64,000 nt of DNA from Rugamonas rubra (GCF_900114705.1 NZ_FOTW01000026.1:43473-107472); one strand, 5' to 3'. Positions 40,681-50,319 are shown, numbered from the stretch's first letter. The notes: generated by a model from the letters alone, not told the origin. A program made the numbers and translations.

Positions 40681-42315
40681 TCAGCGCAGCGCGTAGTGCA
40701 CGCCTTGGCGCGCCGGCGGCCCGGCGCGGCGCGCCGGCGCCGCCACCACGCCGGCGCGCTGCGGCGCGTCGGCCACCAGCTTGAAGGCGTCGACCAGCTG
40801 GCCCAGGTGCTCGGACTGCAGACGCATGGCCTCGGCCGCCGCCGCCGACTGCTCGACCAGCGCGGCGTTCTGCTGGGTCGCCGCGTCGATCGCGCCGATC
40901 GCCTGGTTGACCTGGGCGATGCCGGCGCTCTGTTCCTGGCTGGCGTGGGAGATCTCGCCCATGTAGCCGGCGATGCGGGCCACCGAGGCGACGATGTCGT
41001 CCATGGTGCGGCCGGCCTCGCCGACCATCGCGCCGCCCTGCTCCACCTGCCGCACCGAACCCTGGATCAGCGTCTTGATCTCGGCCGCCGCCGTGGCCGA
41101 GCGCTGCGCCAGCGCGCGCACCTCGCTGGCCACCACGGCGAAGCCGCGGCCCTGCTCGCCGGCGCGGGCCGCCTCGACGGCGGCGTTGAGAGCCAAAATA
41201 TTCGTCTGGAAGGCGATGCCGTCGACCACGCCGATGATCTCGGCGATCTTGCGCGAGCCGGCCTGGATCGCCTGCATCGTCTCGACCACCTGGCCGACCG
41301 CCGCGCCCCCCTTGGCCGCCGCCTCGGCGGTGTGGCGCACCAGCGCGTTGGCCTCGCGGGCGTTGTCGGCGTTCTGCCGCACCGTGCTGTTGAGCTGCTC
41401 GACCGAGGCGGCGGTCTGTTGCAGCGCGCTGGCCTGCGCCTCGGTGCGCGCCGACAGGTCGTTGTTGCCGCTGGCGATCTCGCCGGCGCCCAGGTTGACC
41501 ATGCCGGCGCTTTCCTTGATCTGCCCGACCAACAGCTTGACGTTGATCTGCAACACGCGCAGCGCCTGCGCCAGGTGGCCCAGTTCGTCGTCGCGCTCCA
41601 TGTGGATGCGGGCGCTCAGGTCGCCCGCGCTCATCTCGCCGATGTCGTGGCACAGGCGGCGCAACGGCGCCACCGCGCCGCGCTGGACCAGCGCGGCGAA
41701 CAACAGGCTGCCGGCGGCGCCGAGCAGCGCCGGCGGCGCCGTGCCGCCCGGCAGGGACGGCGCCAGCCAGCACCAGGCGAACAGCAGCGCCAGCAGCGCG
41801 CCGCCGCCGACGATCTGCTGCTGCAGCGTGGCGCGCCCGAGCAGCGCGGCCAGGCGCCAGCCGGCGCGCCGCACCACGGCGCCATGGTGGATGCGCAGCT
41901 CCTTGCTGCCGGCCTTGATCTCGCGGTAGGCCTGCTCGGCCGCCCTGACCTGTTCACGGTTGGGCTTGACGCGGATCGAGGTGTAACCGACCATGCGGCC
42001 GCCCTCGATGATCGGCGCGGCGTTCGCCTCGACCCAATAGTGGTCGCCGTTCTTGCAGCGGTTCTTGACCATCCCGGTCCAGGCGTGGCCGCCCTTCATG
42101 CTGCGCCAGAAATCGGCGAAGGCCTCGGCCGGCATGTCCGGGTGGCGCACGATGTTCTGCGGCGCGCCCAGCAGCTCCTCGCGGCTGAAGCCGCTGATGT
42201 TGACGAAGTCCTGGTTGACGTAGGTGATGTTGCCCTGCAAATCGGTCTTCGAGACGACGGTCTCGCTGTCGCTCAAAATGTACTCGTGCTGCGTGACGGG
42301 CATGTTGCTGCGCAT
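40681..42315 (-). CDS. Aer-like PAS-containing methyl-accepting chemotaxis protein 1
   Basis: 544 aa from the ATG at 42315 (GGGAG ribosome site); upstream in-frame sequence is non-protein-like. N-terminal PAS (10-115: GNITYVNQDFVNISGFSREE, GYTSIRVKP), two hydrophobic segments around 160-215, HAMP (MSAGDLSARI), then the signalling domain with the invariant hairpin tip IAFQTNILALNAAVEAARAG, EQGRGFAVVASEVRALAQRS. No periplasmic domain, so the PAS senses redox or oxygen as in Aer. No CheR-tethering pentapeptide. Tandem paralogue of the gene at 42629. Confidence 0.92.
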   Translation of the reverse strand: MRSNMPVTQHEYILSDSETVVSKTDLQGNITYVNQDFVNISGFSREELLGAPQNIVRHPDMPAEAFADFWRSMKGGHAWTGMVKNRCKNGDHYWVEANAAPIIEGGRMVGYTSIRVKPNREQVRAAEQAYREIKAGSKELRIHHGAVVRRAGWRLAALLGRATLQQQIVGGGALLALLFAWCWLAPSLPGGTAPPALLGAAGSLLFAALVQRGAVAPLRRLCHDIGEMSAGDLSARIHMERDDELGHLAQALRVLQINVKLLVGQIKESAGMVNLGAGEIASGNNDLSARTEAQASALQQTAASVEQLNSTVRQNADNAREANALVRHTAEAAAKGGAAVGQVVETMQAIQAGSRKIAEIIGVVDGIAFQTNILALNAAVEAARAGEQGRGFAVVASEVRALAQRSATAAAEIKTLIQGSVRQVEQGGAMVGEAGRTMDDIVASVARIAGYMGEISHASQEQSAGIAQVNQAIGAIDAATQQNAALVEQSAAAAEAMRLQSEHLGQLVDAFKLVADAPQRAGVVAAPARRAGPPARQGVHYALR

Positions 42316-42560
42316 GGTGGTGCTCCCAATGTCGTTGTTGCGGCGACAGCCGTCCCTGGCGCCAGGCGCGCGGGCGCCGGCGGACAGCTGCTGGATAGAC
42401 GAAAAATGAAGTGTTGGAACCTGCCGCCGGCGGGCGTGGGCCGGCGCTGCTGCTGGCCGCGTCGCGCGGCGCCGGGGCGGCGCCTGGACTGCGGCGGCGC
42501 CGGGGGGAGGCCCCGGCGCATGGATGAATATTACCGCAGGCAATTTTCCCAAGGCAACAG

Positions 42561-42616
42561 AAATTGTGGTTTTTGGTGAGAATTCTCTTAAATCATCAAA
42601 AACACCACAATTGATA
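42561..42616. repeat. Large imperfect hairpin between the two tandem chemoreceptor genes
   Basis: AATTGTGGTTTTTGGTGA pairs imperfectly with TCATCAAAAACACCACAATT across an AT-rich loop. It lies 13 bases past the stop of chemoreceptor 2 and 250 bases before chemoreceptor 1, so it may end the first transcript. The rest of the 42316-42628 gap is GC-rich with no gene. Confidence 0.55.
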
Positions 42617-42628
42617 AAATCAATTTGC

Positions 42629-44215
42629 TCAAGCCATGGCCGGCCGCAGGCGCGGCGCGGCGGCCACCAGCTGGAAGGCGTCGACCAGCCGGCCCAGCTG
42701 CTGCGACTGGCCCAGCATGGTCTCGGCGGCCGCCGCCGACTGCTCGACCAGGCCGGCGTTCTGCTGGGTGGCCGCGTCGATCTGGCCGATCGCCAGGTTG
42801 ACCTGCTCGATGCCCATGCTCTGCTCGCCGCTGGCGTGGGCAATGTCGCCCATGTGGCCGGTGATGCGCGTCACCGAGGCCAGCACGTCGTCCATGATGC
42901 GGCCGGCCTCGTCGACCAGCGCGCCGCCCTGCTGCACCTGCGCCACCGAGCCCTGGATCAGCTGCTTGATCTCGCCGGCCGCCGTCGCCGAGCGCTGCGC
43001 CAGCGCGCGCACCTCGGCCGCCACCACGGCGAAGCCCCGGCCCTGCTCGCCGGCGCGGGCCGCCTCGACCGCCGCGTTCAGCGCCAGGATATTCGTCTGG
43101 AAGGCGATGCCGTCGACCACGCCGATGATCTCGGCGATGCGCTGCGAACTGGCGCGGATGCCGGCCATGGTGGCGATCACCTGGCCCACCGCGACGCCGC
43201 CACGGCCGGCCACCTCGGCCGTGTGGCCGGCCAGGGCGTTGGCCTGGCGCACGTTGTCGGCGGTCTGCCGCAGCGTGCTGGCCAGTTGTTCGATCGAGGC
43301 TGCGGTCTCCTGCAGCGAGCTGGCCTGCGACTCGGTGCGGGCCGACAGGTCGGCGTTGCCGCCGGCCATATGGTGGGCGCCCAGCCGCACCGCGCCGGCG
43401 CTCTCCTTGATCTGGCCGACCAGCAACTTGACGTTGATCTGCAGCACCCGCAGCGCCTGGCTCAAACAGCCCAGTTCGTTGTCGCCGCGCGCGGCGATGC
43501 GCGCGCTCAGGTCGCCGGCGCTCATGCGGTTGATGTCGCCGCACAACTGGCGCAGCGGCGCCACGGCGGCGCGCTGCAGCTGCCAGCCGAACAGGGCGCA
43601 GCCGAGCACGCCGGCGGCGGCCGGCAGCGCGCGCACAAACGGGCCACCGGCCAGCGCCGGCGCCAGCCAGCCGGCCAGGAACAGCGCCGCCAGCGCGCCG
43701 CAGCCGAGCCCGATGTTGCGCTTCAGGCTGAGCGCCGGCAGCCGCGCCGGCCAGCGCCAGCCGGCGCGGCGCAGCGCGGCGCCGTCGCGGATGTGGAGGC
43801 GGCCGCCGCCGGCGCGGATCTCGGCGTAGGCCTGCTCGGCGGCGCGCACCTGCTCGCGGCTCGGCTTGACGCGGATCGAGGTGTAGCCGACCACCTTGCC
43901 GTCGGCGATCATGGGCGCCGCGTTCGCCTCGACCCAGTAGTGGTCGCCGTTCTTGCAGCGGTTCTTGACCAGGCCGGTCCAACTGCGGCCCTGCTTGAGG
44001 CAGCGCCACAGGTCGGCGAAGGCCTCGGCCGGCATGTCCGGGTGGCGCACGATGTTCTGCGGCGCGCCCAGCAGCTCCTCGGCCGAGTAGCCGCTGATGT
44101 TGATGAAGTCCTGGTTGGCGTAGGTGATGTTGCCCTGCAAATCGGTCTTGGAGACGACCGCCTCCGAGTCCTTCAGTATGTATTCGCGGTGCGTGGCGGG
44201 GTTGGTGTGGCGCAA
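42629..44215 (-). CDS. Aer-like PAS-containing methyl-accepting chemotaxis protein 2
   Basis: 528 aa from a TTG start at 44215; GGGAGAG upstream and alignment with the start region of chemoreceptor 1 support it, since no suitable ATG exists. The PAS domain is nearly the same as copy 1 (ELLGAPQNIVRHPDMPAEAF), then two membrane segments, HAMP (MSAGDLSARI) and the signalling tip IAFQTNILALNAAVEAARAG. Copies differ mostly in membrane and HAMP regions, suggesting tandem duplication followed by divergence. Confidence 0.9.
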   Translation of the reverse strand: MRHTNPATHREYILKDSEAVVSKTDLQGNITYANQDFINISGYSAEELLGAPQNIVRHPDMPAEAFADLWRCLKQGRSWTGLVKNRCKNGDHYWVEANAAPMIADGKVVGYTSIRVKPSREQVRAAEQAYAEIRAGGGRLHIRDGAALRRAGWRWPARLPALSLKRNIGLGCGALAALFLAGWLAPALAGGPFVRALPAAAGVLGCALFGWQLQRAAVAPLRQLCGDINRMSAGDLSARIAARGDNELGCLSQALRVLQINVKLLVGQIKESAGAVRLGAHHMAGGNADLSARTESQASSLQETAASIEQLASTLRQTADNVRQANALAGHTAEVAGRGGVAVGQVIATMAGIRASSQRIAEIIGVVDGIAFQTNILALNAAVEAARAGEQGRGFAVVAAEVRALAQRSATAAGEIKQLIQGSVAQVQQGGALVDEAGRIMDDVLASVTRITGHMGDIAHASGEQSMGIEQVNLAIGQIDAATQQNAGLVEQSAAAAETMLGQSQQLGRLVDAFQLVAAAPRLRPAMA

Positions 44216-44773
44216 GATGACTCTCCCATGGATGGCGACGATGTGCCCGCGCGGCGGCGCCCGCGCGCCCCCCCAAGGGCGAACGGCGGCAGCCGGCGGA
44301 CGGCGTGACGGTGAAACGATCCAGATGCGGTACGAACTTGTGCCGGCGGAGTTGGGCCGGGGTGCTGCGGGCGGTCGCGGCGGGGCGGCCATGGCGCTAC
44401 GGAAGCTGCGGTTCGGCGCCGCCGCGCGCGGGTGCGGCGCGCAGGCGGCTTGCGGCGGAACCCCACAGCAAGAAACATTGCGCGAATGATACACAGAGAA
44501 GTCTGCGCCCTCCAGCCGACTTGGCGCATTCTTGATCTTTGTTATTTTATTTACGATTTTCGTCAACAAGATTGATGAATTAGCAATGGCAGACCGCTCG
44601 CGGTCGGCTCGCTCAGCATTGAGGAGAGGCGGTACCGGCCAGCTCGACGAGGCCAACTTCAGCCGCTTCTAGGGGCCGCGCCCGCCCCGCCGCTGGTTTT
44701 TTGGCAACAACACTGGCGGCGCGGCGGGCCGCCATGGCATCATCGGGTATTCGTCATCCGCCCCGAGGTTTCC
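44216..44773. other. Divergent intergenic region upstream of chemoreceptor 2 and mscS-like gene
   Basis: 558 bases. The left half is GC-rich leader sequence of the chemoreceptor. Around 44530-44590 it becomes AT-rich (TTGTTATTTTATTTACG), the best promoter candidate. A short plus-strand frame at 44586-44672 (28 codons) has no features of a gene. No RNA gene is recognised. Confidence 0.4.
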
Positions 44774-46432
44774 ATGGCCGTGCTGCGCCGCCTGCTCCAG
44801 ATCTTCCTGTTGTTCTGTTTGTGCCCGCCGTCGCAGGCGCTCGAGCTGCCCGAGCGCGACGGCGCCGCCGCCCGCCCCGCCGCCGCCGCCGCCGTGGCGC
44901 CGCTGGTGTTCGCCAACCGCACCCTGTTCGTCTTCCGCGCCCCGCTGACCGGCTACAGCCCGGCCGAGCGGGCCGAGGGCGCGCACAAGCGCCTGCTCGC
45001 CGTGCTGGCCAAACCGGGCGCGCCGGCGCCATCGACCCATCCGATCGCCGAGGGCACCCAGGTGCTGCTCGGCGGCGCCCAGCTGTTCCTGGTGACGCCG
45101 GCCGACATCAACCCGCTGGCCGGCGACACGACCGACAGCGTCGCCGCCGAGGCGGCCGCCACGCTGGCCAAGGCCCTGCTCGAACAGCGCGAGCAGGGCA
45201 GCCTGCACTACCTGCTGATCGCCGGCGCGCTGTGCCTGGCCGCCACGCTGACGTGGATGCTGGTGCTGCACGGCCTGGGCCGGCTGCACCGCTGGGCCGC
45301 CGCCTGGAGCATGCGGACCATCGGCCGCCGGCTCGGCGAGGTGAAGCTGAAGAACGTCCGCGTGCTCGACGCCGAGCACTACGTCGGCTTCATGCGCCGC
45401 CTGGTGTTCCTGCTGGTGTGGGCGCTGCGCCTGATGGCCAGCTACCTGTGGGCCGCCTTCGTGCTGGGCAAGGTGCCCTACACGCGCAGCTGGGGCGAGC
45501 GGCTCGAGGGCTACCTGCTCGACGTCGCCGGCGGCGTCGCGCAGAGCGTGCTGGGCGCCCTGCCCGGCCTGCTGCTGGTGTTGGTGATCGCCGTGCTGGC
45601 ACGGCTGGTGGTGCTGACCGCCGCCTCCTTCTTCCAGCGCGTCGAGAGCGGCGAGCTGCAGTTCGGCTGGCTCGACCGCGACACCGCCGGGCCGACCCGG
45701 CGCATCGCCAACGTGGTGGTCTGGCTGTTCGCGCTGGCCATGGCCTATCCCTACCTGCCGGGCGCGCAGACGGCGGCCTTCCAGGGCGTCTCGGTGCTGG
45801 TCGGGCTGATGCTGTCGATCGGCGCCTCGAGCATCGTCGGCCAGGGCGCCAGCGGTTTGATCCTGATGTACGCGCGCACCCTGCGCAAGGGCGAGTACGT
45901 GCGCATCGGCGACAGCGAGGGCACGGTGGCCGAGCTGGGCCTGTTCAACGTCAGCCTGCGCACCGGCCTGGGCGAGGAGGTCACCCTGCCCAACGCCTGG
46001 GTGCTGGGCCAGACCAGCAAGAACTATTCGCGCGCCTATCCGGGCACCGGCTTCGTGCTCGACACCACCGTCACCATCGGCTACACCACGCCGTGGCGCC
46101 AGGTGCACGCGATGCTCGAGCTGGCCGCCGGCCGCACCGAGGACATCGCCGCCGCGCCCAAGCCGTATGTGATGCAGTTGGCGCTGTCCGACTTCTACGT
46201 CGAGTACCGGCTGGTGGCCTACGCCAGCGTGCGGACGCCGCGCAAGCGCGCCGACGTGCTCAACCAGCTGCACCAGCACATCGTCGACGTGTTCAACGAG
46301 TATGGCGTGCAGATCATGTCGCCGCACTACCAGCGCGACACGCCGGAGCCGCAGGTGGTGCCGAAGGAGCAGTGGCACCTGGCGCCGGCCGCGCCGCCGC
46401 CGGACGGGGCGGCGGCGCGCGACGCCGCCTGA
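44774..46432 (+). CDS. MscS-family mechanosensitive channel
   Basis: 552 aa with a signal peptide (LLQIFLLFCLCPPSQALELP), a periplasmic domain of about 130 residues, then four to five membrane helices and the MscS pore-lining TM3 region (GVSVLVGLMLSIGASSIVGQ, GASGLILMYARTLRKGEYVR) followed by the beta domain (GDSEGTVAELGLFNVSLRTG, LPNAWVLGQTSKNYSR) and alpha/beta C-terminus. Opens under membrane tension to release solutes on hypo-osmotic shock. GAGG lies before the ATG. Confidence 0.92.
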   Translation: MAVLRRLLQIFLLFCLCPPSQALELPERDGAAARPAAAAAVAPLVFANRTLFVFRAPLTGYSPAERAEGAHKRLLAVLAKPGAPAPSTHPIAEGTQVLLGGAQLFLVTPADINPLAGDTTDSVAAEAAATLAKALLEQREQGSLHYLLIAGALCLAATLTWMLVLHGLGRLHRWAAAWSMRTIGRRLGEVKLKNVRVLDAEHYVGFMRRLVFLLVWALRLMASYLWAAFVLGKVPYTRSWGERLEGYLLDVAGGVAQSVLGALPGLLLVLVIAVLARLVVLTAASFFQRVESGELQFGWLDRDTAGPTRRIANVVVWLFALAMAYPYLPGAQTAAFQGVSVLVGLMLSIGASSIVGQGASGLILMYARTLRKGEYVRIGDSEGTVAELGLFNVSLRTGLGEEVTLPNAWVLGQTSKNYSRAYPGTGFVLDTTVTIGYTTPWRQVHAMLELAAGRTEDIAAAPKPYVMQLALSDFYVEYRLVAYASVRTPRKRADVLNQLHQHIVDVFNEYGVQIMSPHYQRDTPEPQVVPKEQWHLAPAAPPPDGAAARDAA

Positions 46433-46433
46433 G

Positions 46434-47288
46434 TCAAACGGCGGCGCGCTCGTCCCAGCGCAGCGGCAGCGCGGCGCACTGGCGCCAGCCGCCTTCCACC
46501 GCGAAGCGCCAGCTGCGCTCGGCGCCGTTGGCGGCGTCGGCCGGCCACAGCACCGTGGCGCGGCCGCGCAGCTGCAGCAGGTCGCCGCTGGCGTAGTCGA
46601 TGAACAACAACGCGGCGCGCTCGTCGAGCTGCAGGTTGCCCAGGGTGTTGAAGTAGCGGTTGCCGGGAAAGTCAGGCACCAGCAGGCTGTCGCCGTCGAC
46701 CCGGACGAAGCCGCGCGGGCCGCCCCGGTGCGACATGTCGGCGCCGTGCGCGCCGCCGCTGCTGGCGATGAAGAAGGTGTCGGCGCGCGCCACCACGGCG
46801 CGCGCCTCCTGGTCCAGGCCGACGAAGGGCTGGCCGGCGGCGCCGTCGTGCAGCACCCCGCCCGGCCCGGCCGGTAGCGCGCGCAGGTCGCGCTGCACGA
46901 TGTGTTTGGGGCAGTTGCCGAAGGACTGGCGCACCTCGATGCGCAGCCCCTGCGGGCCGGCGGCGGCGACCACGCCGTTGACGCGGTTGCGCCGGCGCGT
47001 GGCGAAGTCCAGGCCCAGCAGGCCGACCTGGGCGCCGGCCGGCAGCTCGGCCGCCACGGCCAGCCGCAGGGTGTGCGGGTCGGGGCTGGCGGCGAAACCG
47101 GGCGCGCCGCTCAGCACGCCGGCCACGGGCCAGCCGTCGGCCGCCACCGTGGCCATCAGCAGAAACGGTTGGGCGGCGAAGAACTCGCGGTGCTGCGCCG
47201 GCATGGCGTCGTAGATGGCGCCGCCGGCCGAGGCCTGGCCGGCCAGCCGCTGGGCGGCCAGCTCGCCGGCGTGGAAGGGGCCGTTCAT
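46434..47288 (-). CDS. Pyridoxamine 5'-phosphate oxidase-family flavin-binding protein
   Basis: 284 aa starting at the ATG at 47288, overlapping the GST stop. Split-barrel FMN fold: EFFAAQPFLLMATVAADGWP at the start, a central RQSFGNCPKHIVQRD typical of the MSMEG-type/PNPOx-like proteins, and DFPGNRYFNTLGNLQLDERA followed by LRGRATVLW. Likely a flavin-dependent reductase or oxidase; substrate unknown. Co-transcribed with a glutathione transferase, suggesting a detoxification role. Confidence 0.85.
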   Translation of the reverse strand: MNGPFHAGELAAQRLAGQASAGGAIYDAMPAQHREFFAAQPFLLMATVAADGWPVAGVLSGAPGFAASPDPHTLRLAVAAELPAGAQVGLLGLDFATRRRNRVNGVVAAAGPQGLRIEVRQSFGNCPKHIVQRDLRALPAGPGGVLHDGAAGQPFVGLDQEARAVVARADTFFIASSGGAHGADMSHRGGPRGFVRVDGDSLLVPDFPGNRYFNTLGNLQLDERAALLFIDYASGDLLQLRGRATVLWPADAANGAERSWRFAVEGGWRQCAALPLRWDERAAV

Positions 47289-47929
47289 GGCGCGGCCGGC
47301 GGTGCCGAGCGCGGCATCGGCACGAAGCCGGGCAGCGCCTCGATCCGTCGCAGCCAGGCGCGCACGGCCGGATACGGCTCGAGGGCGACGCCGCCCTCGG
47401 GGGCGTGGGCCAGGTAGCTGTAGCAGGCCAGGTCGGCCACGGTGGCGCGCGCGGCGGCGAGGAAGTCGCGCCCACGCAGATGCTGCTCGACGAAGGCCAG
47501 CGTGCGCTGCGCCAGCGCCTGGGCCTGGGCCAGGTCGCCCGGGCCGTTCCACAGGCAGATCACGCGCGCCGCCGCCGCACCGTGTTTGATCTCGTTGGCG
47601 GCAAGCGACAGCCAGCGCTGGATCGCCGCCATCTCCACCGGGTCGGCGCCGAGCCAACCGGCGTCCGGCGCGTAGCGGGCGGCCAGGTAGACCAGGATGG
47701 CGTTGCTGTCGCTCTGCACCAAGGCGCCGTCCTGCAGCACCGGGATCTGCCCCAGCGGGTTGAGGGCGCGGAACTCGGCCGAGGCGCGCACGGCGGCCGG
47801 CGCGTCGACGAAGCGGTACGCCAGGCCGAGCAGGTGCAGCAGCAGCTCGACCTTGTGGCAATGGCCGGACAGGTGCACGCCGTGCAGGGTCAGGTCGGCG
47901 CCGGCGAACGGCAGGTTGGTGCTGGACAT
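47285..47929 (-). CDS. Glutathione S-transferase
   Basis: 214 aa from the ATG at 47929 (GGGAG). Thioredoxin-like N domain with HLSGHCHKVELLLHLLGLAY, NPLGQIPVLQDG and QSDSNAILVYLAARY (cis-Pro and the SNAI Ser-Asn signature), then the helical C domain with TVADLACYSYLAHAPEGG. Conjugates glutathione to electrophiles in the cytoplasm. Overlaps the flavoprotein gene by 4 bases; an operator-like palindrome lies upstream. Confidence 0.9.
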   Translation of the reverse strand: MSSTNLPFAGADLTLHGVHLSGHCHKVELLLHLLGLAYRFVDAPAAVRASAEFRALNPLGQIPVLQDGALVQSDSNAILVYLAARYAPDAGWLGADPVEMAAIQRWLSLAANEIKHGAAAARVICLWNGPGDLAQAQALAQRTLAFVEQHLRGRDFLAAARATVADLACYSYLAHAPEGGVALEPYPAVRAWLRRIEALPGFVPMPRSAPPAAP

Positions 47930-48011
47930 GGTGGTACTCCCGGGGACGGTGGACAAGGAGGCCATGGTAAGCATTTCAGTTTTCGCTGTAAATACTGCTT
48001 AACCGGAAATC

Positions 48012-48034
48012 ACTATTCCACTAAATGGAATAGT
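48012..48034. promoter_or_regulatory. Operator-like palindrome upstream of the GST/flavoprotein operon
   Basis: ACTATTCCA-CTAAA-TGGAATAGT, a perfect 9-bp inverted repeat 83 bases upstream of the GST start, in AT-rich DNA. The shape fits a LysR- or HxlR-type regulator binding site. No such regulator gene is adjacent. A role as terminator of the kinase operon is less likely because that operon ends on the other side of 48055 transcribing away. Confidence 0.6.
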
Positions 48035-48054
48035 CCCAGCCCCCGCCGCGCGGC

Positions 48055-50319
48055 TTAGCGCCAGCGCGCCACCATGGCGGCGAACTCGACGCCGGTGAAG
48101 GGTTTGGCCAGGTAGTCGTCCATGCCGGCGGCCAGGCAGCGCTGGCGGTCGCCCTCGATGGCGCTGGCGGTCAGCGCGATCACGGGCAGGCGCGCCAGGC
48201 CCAGCGCCGCCTCGCGCTCGCGCAGGCGGCGCGTTGCCTCGTAGCCGTCCATCACCGGCATCATGCAGTCCATCAGCACCAGGTCGTAGTTGCCGCTGGC
48301 CAGAGCGGCCAGCGCCAGCTCGCCGTTGCCGGCCTCGTCGACCTCGCAGCCGAGCCGGGTCAGCAGGATGCGCGCCAGTTGCCGGTTCATCTCGGTGTCC
48401 TCGGCCACCAGCACGCGCCACGGCGGCGCCGGCGCGGCGCTGGCGGCGGCGTCCTTGCCATGCTCTGGCGGCGCGCCCCCGCCCGCCCTGACGTCGGCCG
48501 CTGCGGCCGGCGCCGGCCGGCAGGGGATCTCGAAGGCGAAGGTGGTGCCGCGCTCGGCCACGCTGACGCAGTCGATATGGCCGCCCATCAGTTCGACCAG
48601 GCGCTTGCAGATGGCCAGCCCCAGCCCGGTGCCGCCGTACTGCCGGCTGATGGTGTTGTCGGCCTGGCTGAACGGCTCGAACAGGCGGCGTTGCGCCGCC
48701 GGCTCGATGCCGATGCCGCTGTCGCAGACGGCGTAGTTCAGCCGCAGTGCCTCGCCGTCGGCGCCGGCGCTGGTGCTGGCGGCCAGGCGCACCGTGACGC
48801 GGCCGCTGGGCGTGAACTTGATGGCGTTGTCGATCAGGTTGCCCAGCACCTGGCGGATGCGGCCGGCGTCGGCGCAGACCGCCGCCACGCCGACCTGGCA
48901 GACGGTCTCGATGCTCAGGCCCTTCTGCGCCGCGCTGGCCAGGTACAGTTCGACCACCTGGCGCAGGTGCGCGGCGGGGTCGAAGGCGGCGCTCTCGAGT
49001 TCCATGCGGCCCGACTCGACCTTGGAAAAATCAAGCACGTCGTTGATGATGTGCATCAGCTCGACCACGCCGCTGTGGACGTTGCGGGCGTAGCCGCGCT
49101 GGGTGGCGTCGAGCTCGGTGCCGAGCATCAGCTCGGACATGCCGACGATGCCGTTCATCGGCGTGCGGATCTCGTGGCTCATCATGGCCAGGAAGCGCGA
49201 CTTGGCCTCGCTGGCGGCGTCGGCCAGCCGCATCAGCTCGCGCGCCTCCTCGGCGTCGTGCTCGCGCCGCTTGAGCAGCACGGCCATCAGCCAGAAGGCC
49301 ACCAGCAGCACCAGCAGGCTGGCCAGGCCGACGCCGCCGAGCAGGCGCACGCTGCGCCACCAGCCGGCCAGCAGCAGCTCCTCGGTGATGGTGGCGTTGA
49401 CCACCAGCGGATAGTCGCGCACCTGGCGCACCGCGCCCATGCGGTAGGTCGGCCGGCCGCCGGCCGACTCGCGCGGCGCATGCGTCAGCACGACGTCGTG
49501 CAGCTTGCCCTGCGAAATGACCTGGTAGGTGGTGCCCGACAGCACGCGCTTGCCCATCATGCCCTCGACCTGCGGCCAGCGCGCCAGCAGCGTGTGGTCG
49601 CGCCGGTACAGGGTGATGGCGGCGTGCTCGCCCAGGCTGACGTTGCGGAAGAAGGCGGCGAAGAAGTCGCAGGAGACGCCCACCAGCACCACGCCGGCGA
49701 ACTCGCCGGCCGGGCCGTTGAGGCGGCGGCTGACGTAGAAGGTCCACTTGCCGTTGCCCTTGTTGCGCACCGGCACGCTGAGGAAGACCGCCGGGTCGTT
49801 GCTGGCGCGGTGGTGCTGGAAGTAGTCGCGGTCGGCCAGGTTGATCACCGGCGCCGGATAGCTGCGGGTGAAGTTGAGCACGCTCCCGCCGGCGTCGACG
49901 ATGGTGGCCACGTCGACCTGCGGCAGGCCGCTGATCTTGTCGCGCATCATCTGGTACATCGCCTCGCTGCGCGCCAGCTTGGCCAGCGGTGCGGCGTCGC
50001 GCTTCTGGCCGGCGTGCACCACGTCGACGATGGAGTCGAGCACCAGGTAGGTCGAGCCCATGGTCTGCGCCACGTTCTCGCTCAGCACCAGGGCCAGTCC
50101 GCCCATGTCCTGGCGCCAGTCCTCGATGGCGCGCTCGCGCAGGAACCAGGTGGACGCCAGCATGGTCACGCACAGCAGCACGACCAGCGCGCCGCCGATC
50201 AGCGCGGTGGCCGTGCGCGCGCTCAAGCCGGTCCAACGCAGCGGGTTGCGGCGCCGCTCGCGCCGTGGCGGCGGCCCGGCGGCGGGCGCGCGCGGCCTTG
50301 GCGGCGCGACGGCGCTCAT
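48055..50319 (-). CDS. Hybrid sensor histidine kinase with C-terminal receiver
   Basis: 754 aa from the ATG at 50319. Two membrane helices (ATALIGGALVVLLCVTMLAS and LLGGVGLASLLVLLVAFWLM) flank a double-Cache-like periplasmic sensor of about 250 residues. Kinase core: H box FLAMMSHEIRTPMNGIVGMS, N box LGNLIDNAIKFTPSG, G1 VCDSGIGI, G2 GGTGLGLAICKRL. Receiver with phospho-Asp in LVLMDCMMPVMDGYEA and Lys in DYLAKPF. No Hpt of its own; the Hpt gene directly upstream overlaps its start. Confidence 0.92.
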   Translation of the reverse strand: MSAVAPPRPRAPAAGPPPRRERRRNPLRWTGLSARTATALIGGALVVLLCVTMLASTWFLRERAIEDWRQDMGGLALVLSENVAQTMGSTYLVLDSIVDVVHAGQKRDAAPLAKLARSEAMYQMMRDKISGLPQVDVATIVDAGGSVLNFTRSYPAPVINLADRDYFQHHRASNDPAVFLSVPVRNKGNGKWTFYVSRRLNGPAGEFAGVVLVGVSCDFFAAFFRNVSLGEHAAITLYRRDHTLLARWPQVEGMMGKRVLSGTTYQVISQGKLHDVVLTHAPRESAGGRPTYRMGAVRQVRDYPLVVNATITEELLLAGWWRSVRLLGGVGLASLLVLLVAFWLMAVLLKRREHDAEEARELMRLADAASEAKSRFLAMMSHEIRTPMNGIVGMSELMLGTELDATQRGYARNVHSGVVELMHIINDVLDFSKVESGRMELESAAFDPAAHLRQVVELYLASAAQKGLSIETVCQVGVAAVCADAGRIRQVLGNLIDNAIKFTPSGRVTVRLAASTSAGADGEALRLNYAVCDSGIGIEPAAQRRLFEPFSQADNTISRQYGGTGLGLAICKRLVELMGGHIDCVSVAERGTTFAFEIPCRPAPAAAADVRAGGGAPPEHGKDAAASAAPAPPWRVLVAEDTEMNRQLARILLTRLGCEVDEAGNGELALAALASGNYDLVLMDCMMPVMDGYEATRRLREREAALGLARLPVIALTASAIEGDRQRCLAAGMDDYLAKPFTGVEFAAMVARWR

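Noticed and set aside
44586..44672. Small gene MADRSRSARSALRRGG...
   Set aside because: Only 28 codons, Arg/Ser-rich, no ribosome site and no partner. Judged non-coding.
42524..46378. Long frames antisense to the chemoreceptors and the MscS-type channel
   Set aside because: Composition is His/Gln/Arg/Gly-rich and no start signals are present. The opposite strand encodes intact PAS, HAMP, MCP and MscS domains.
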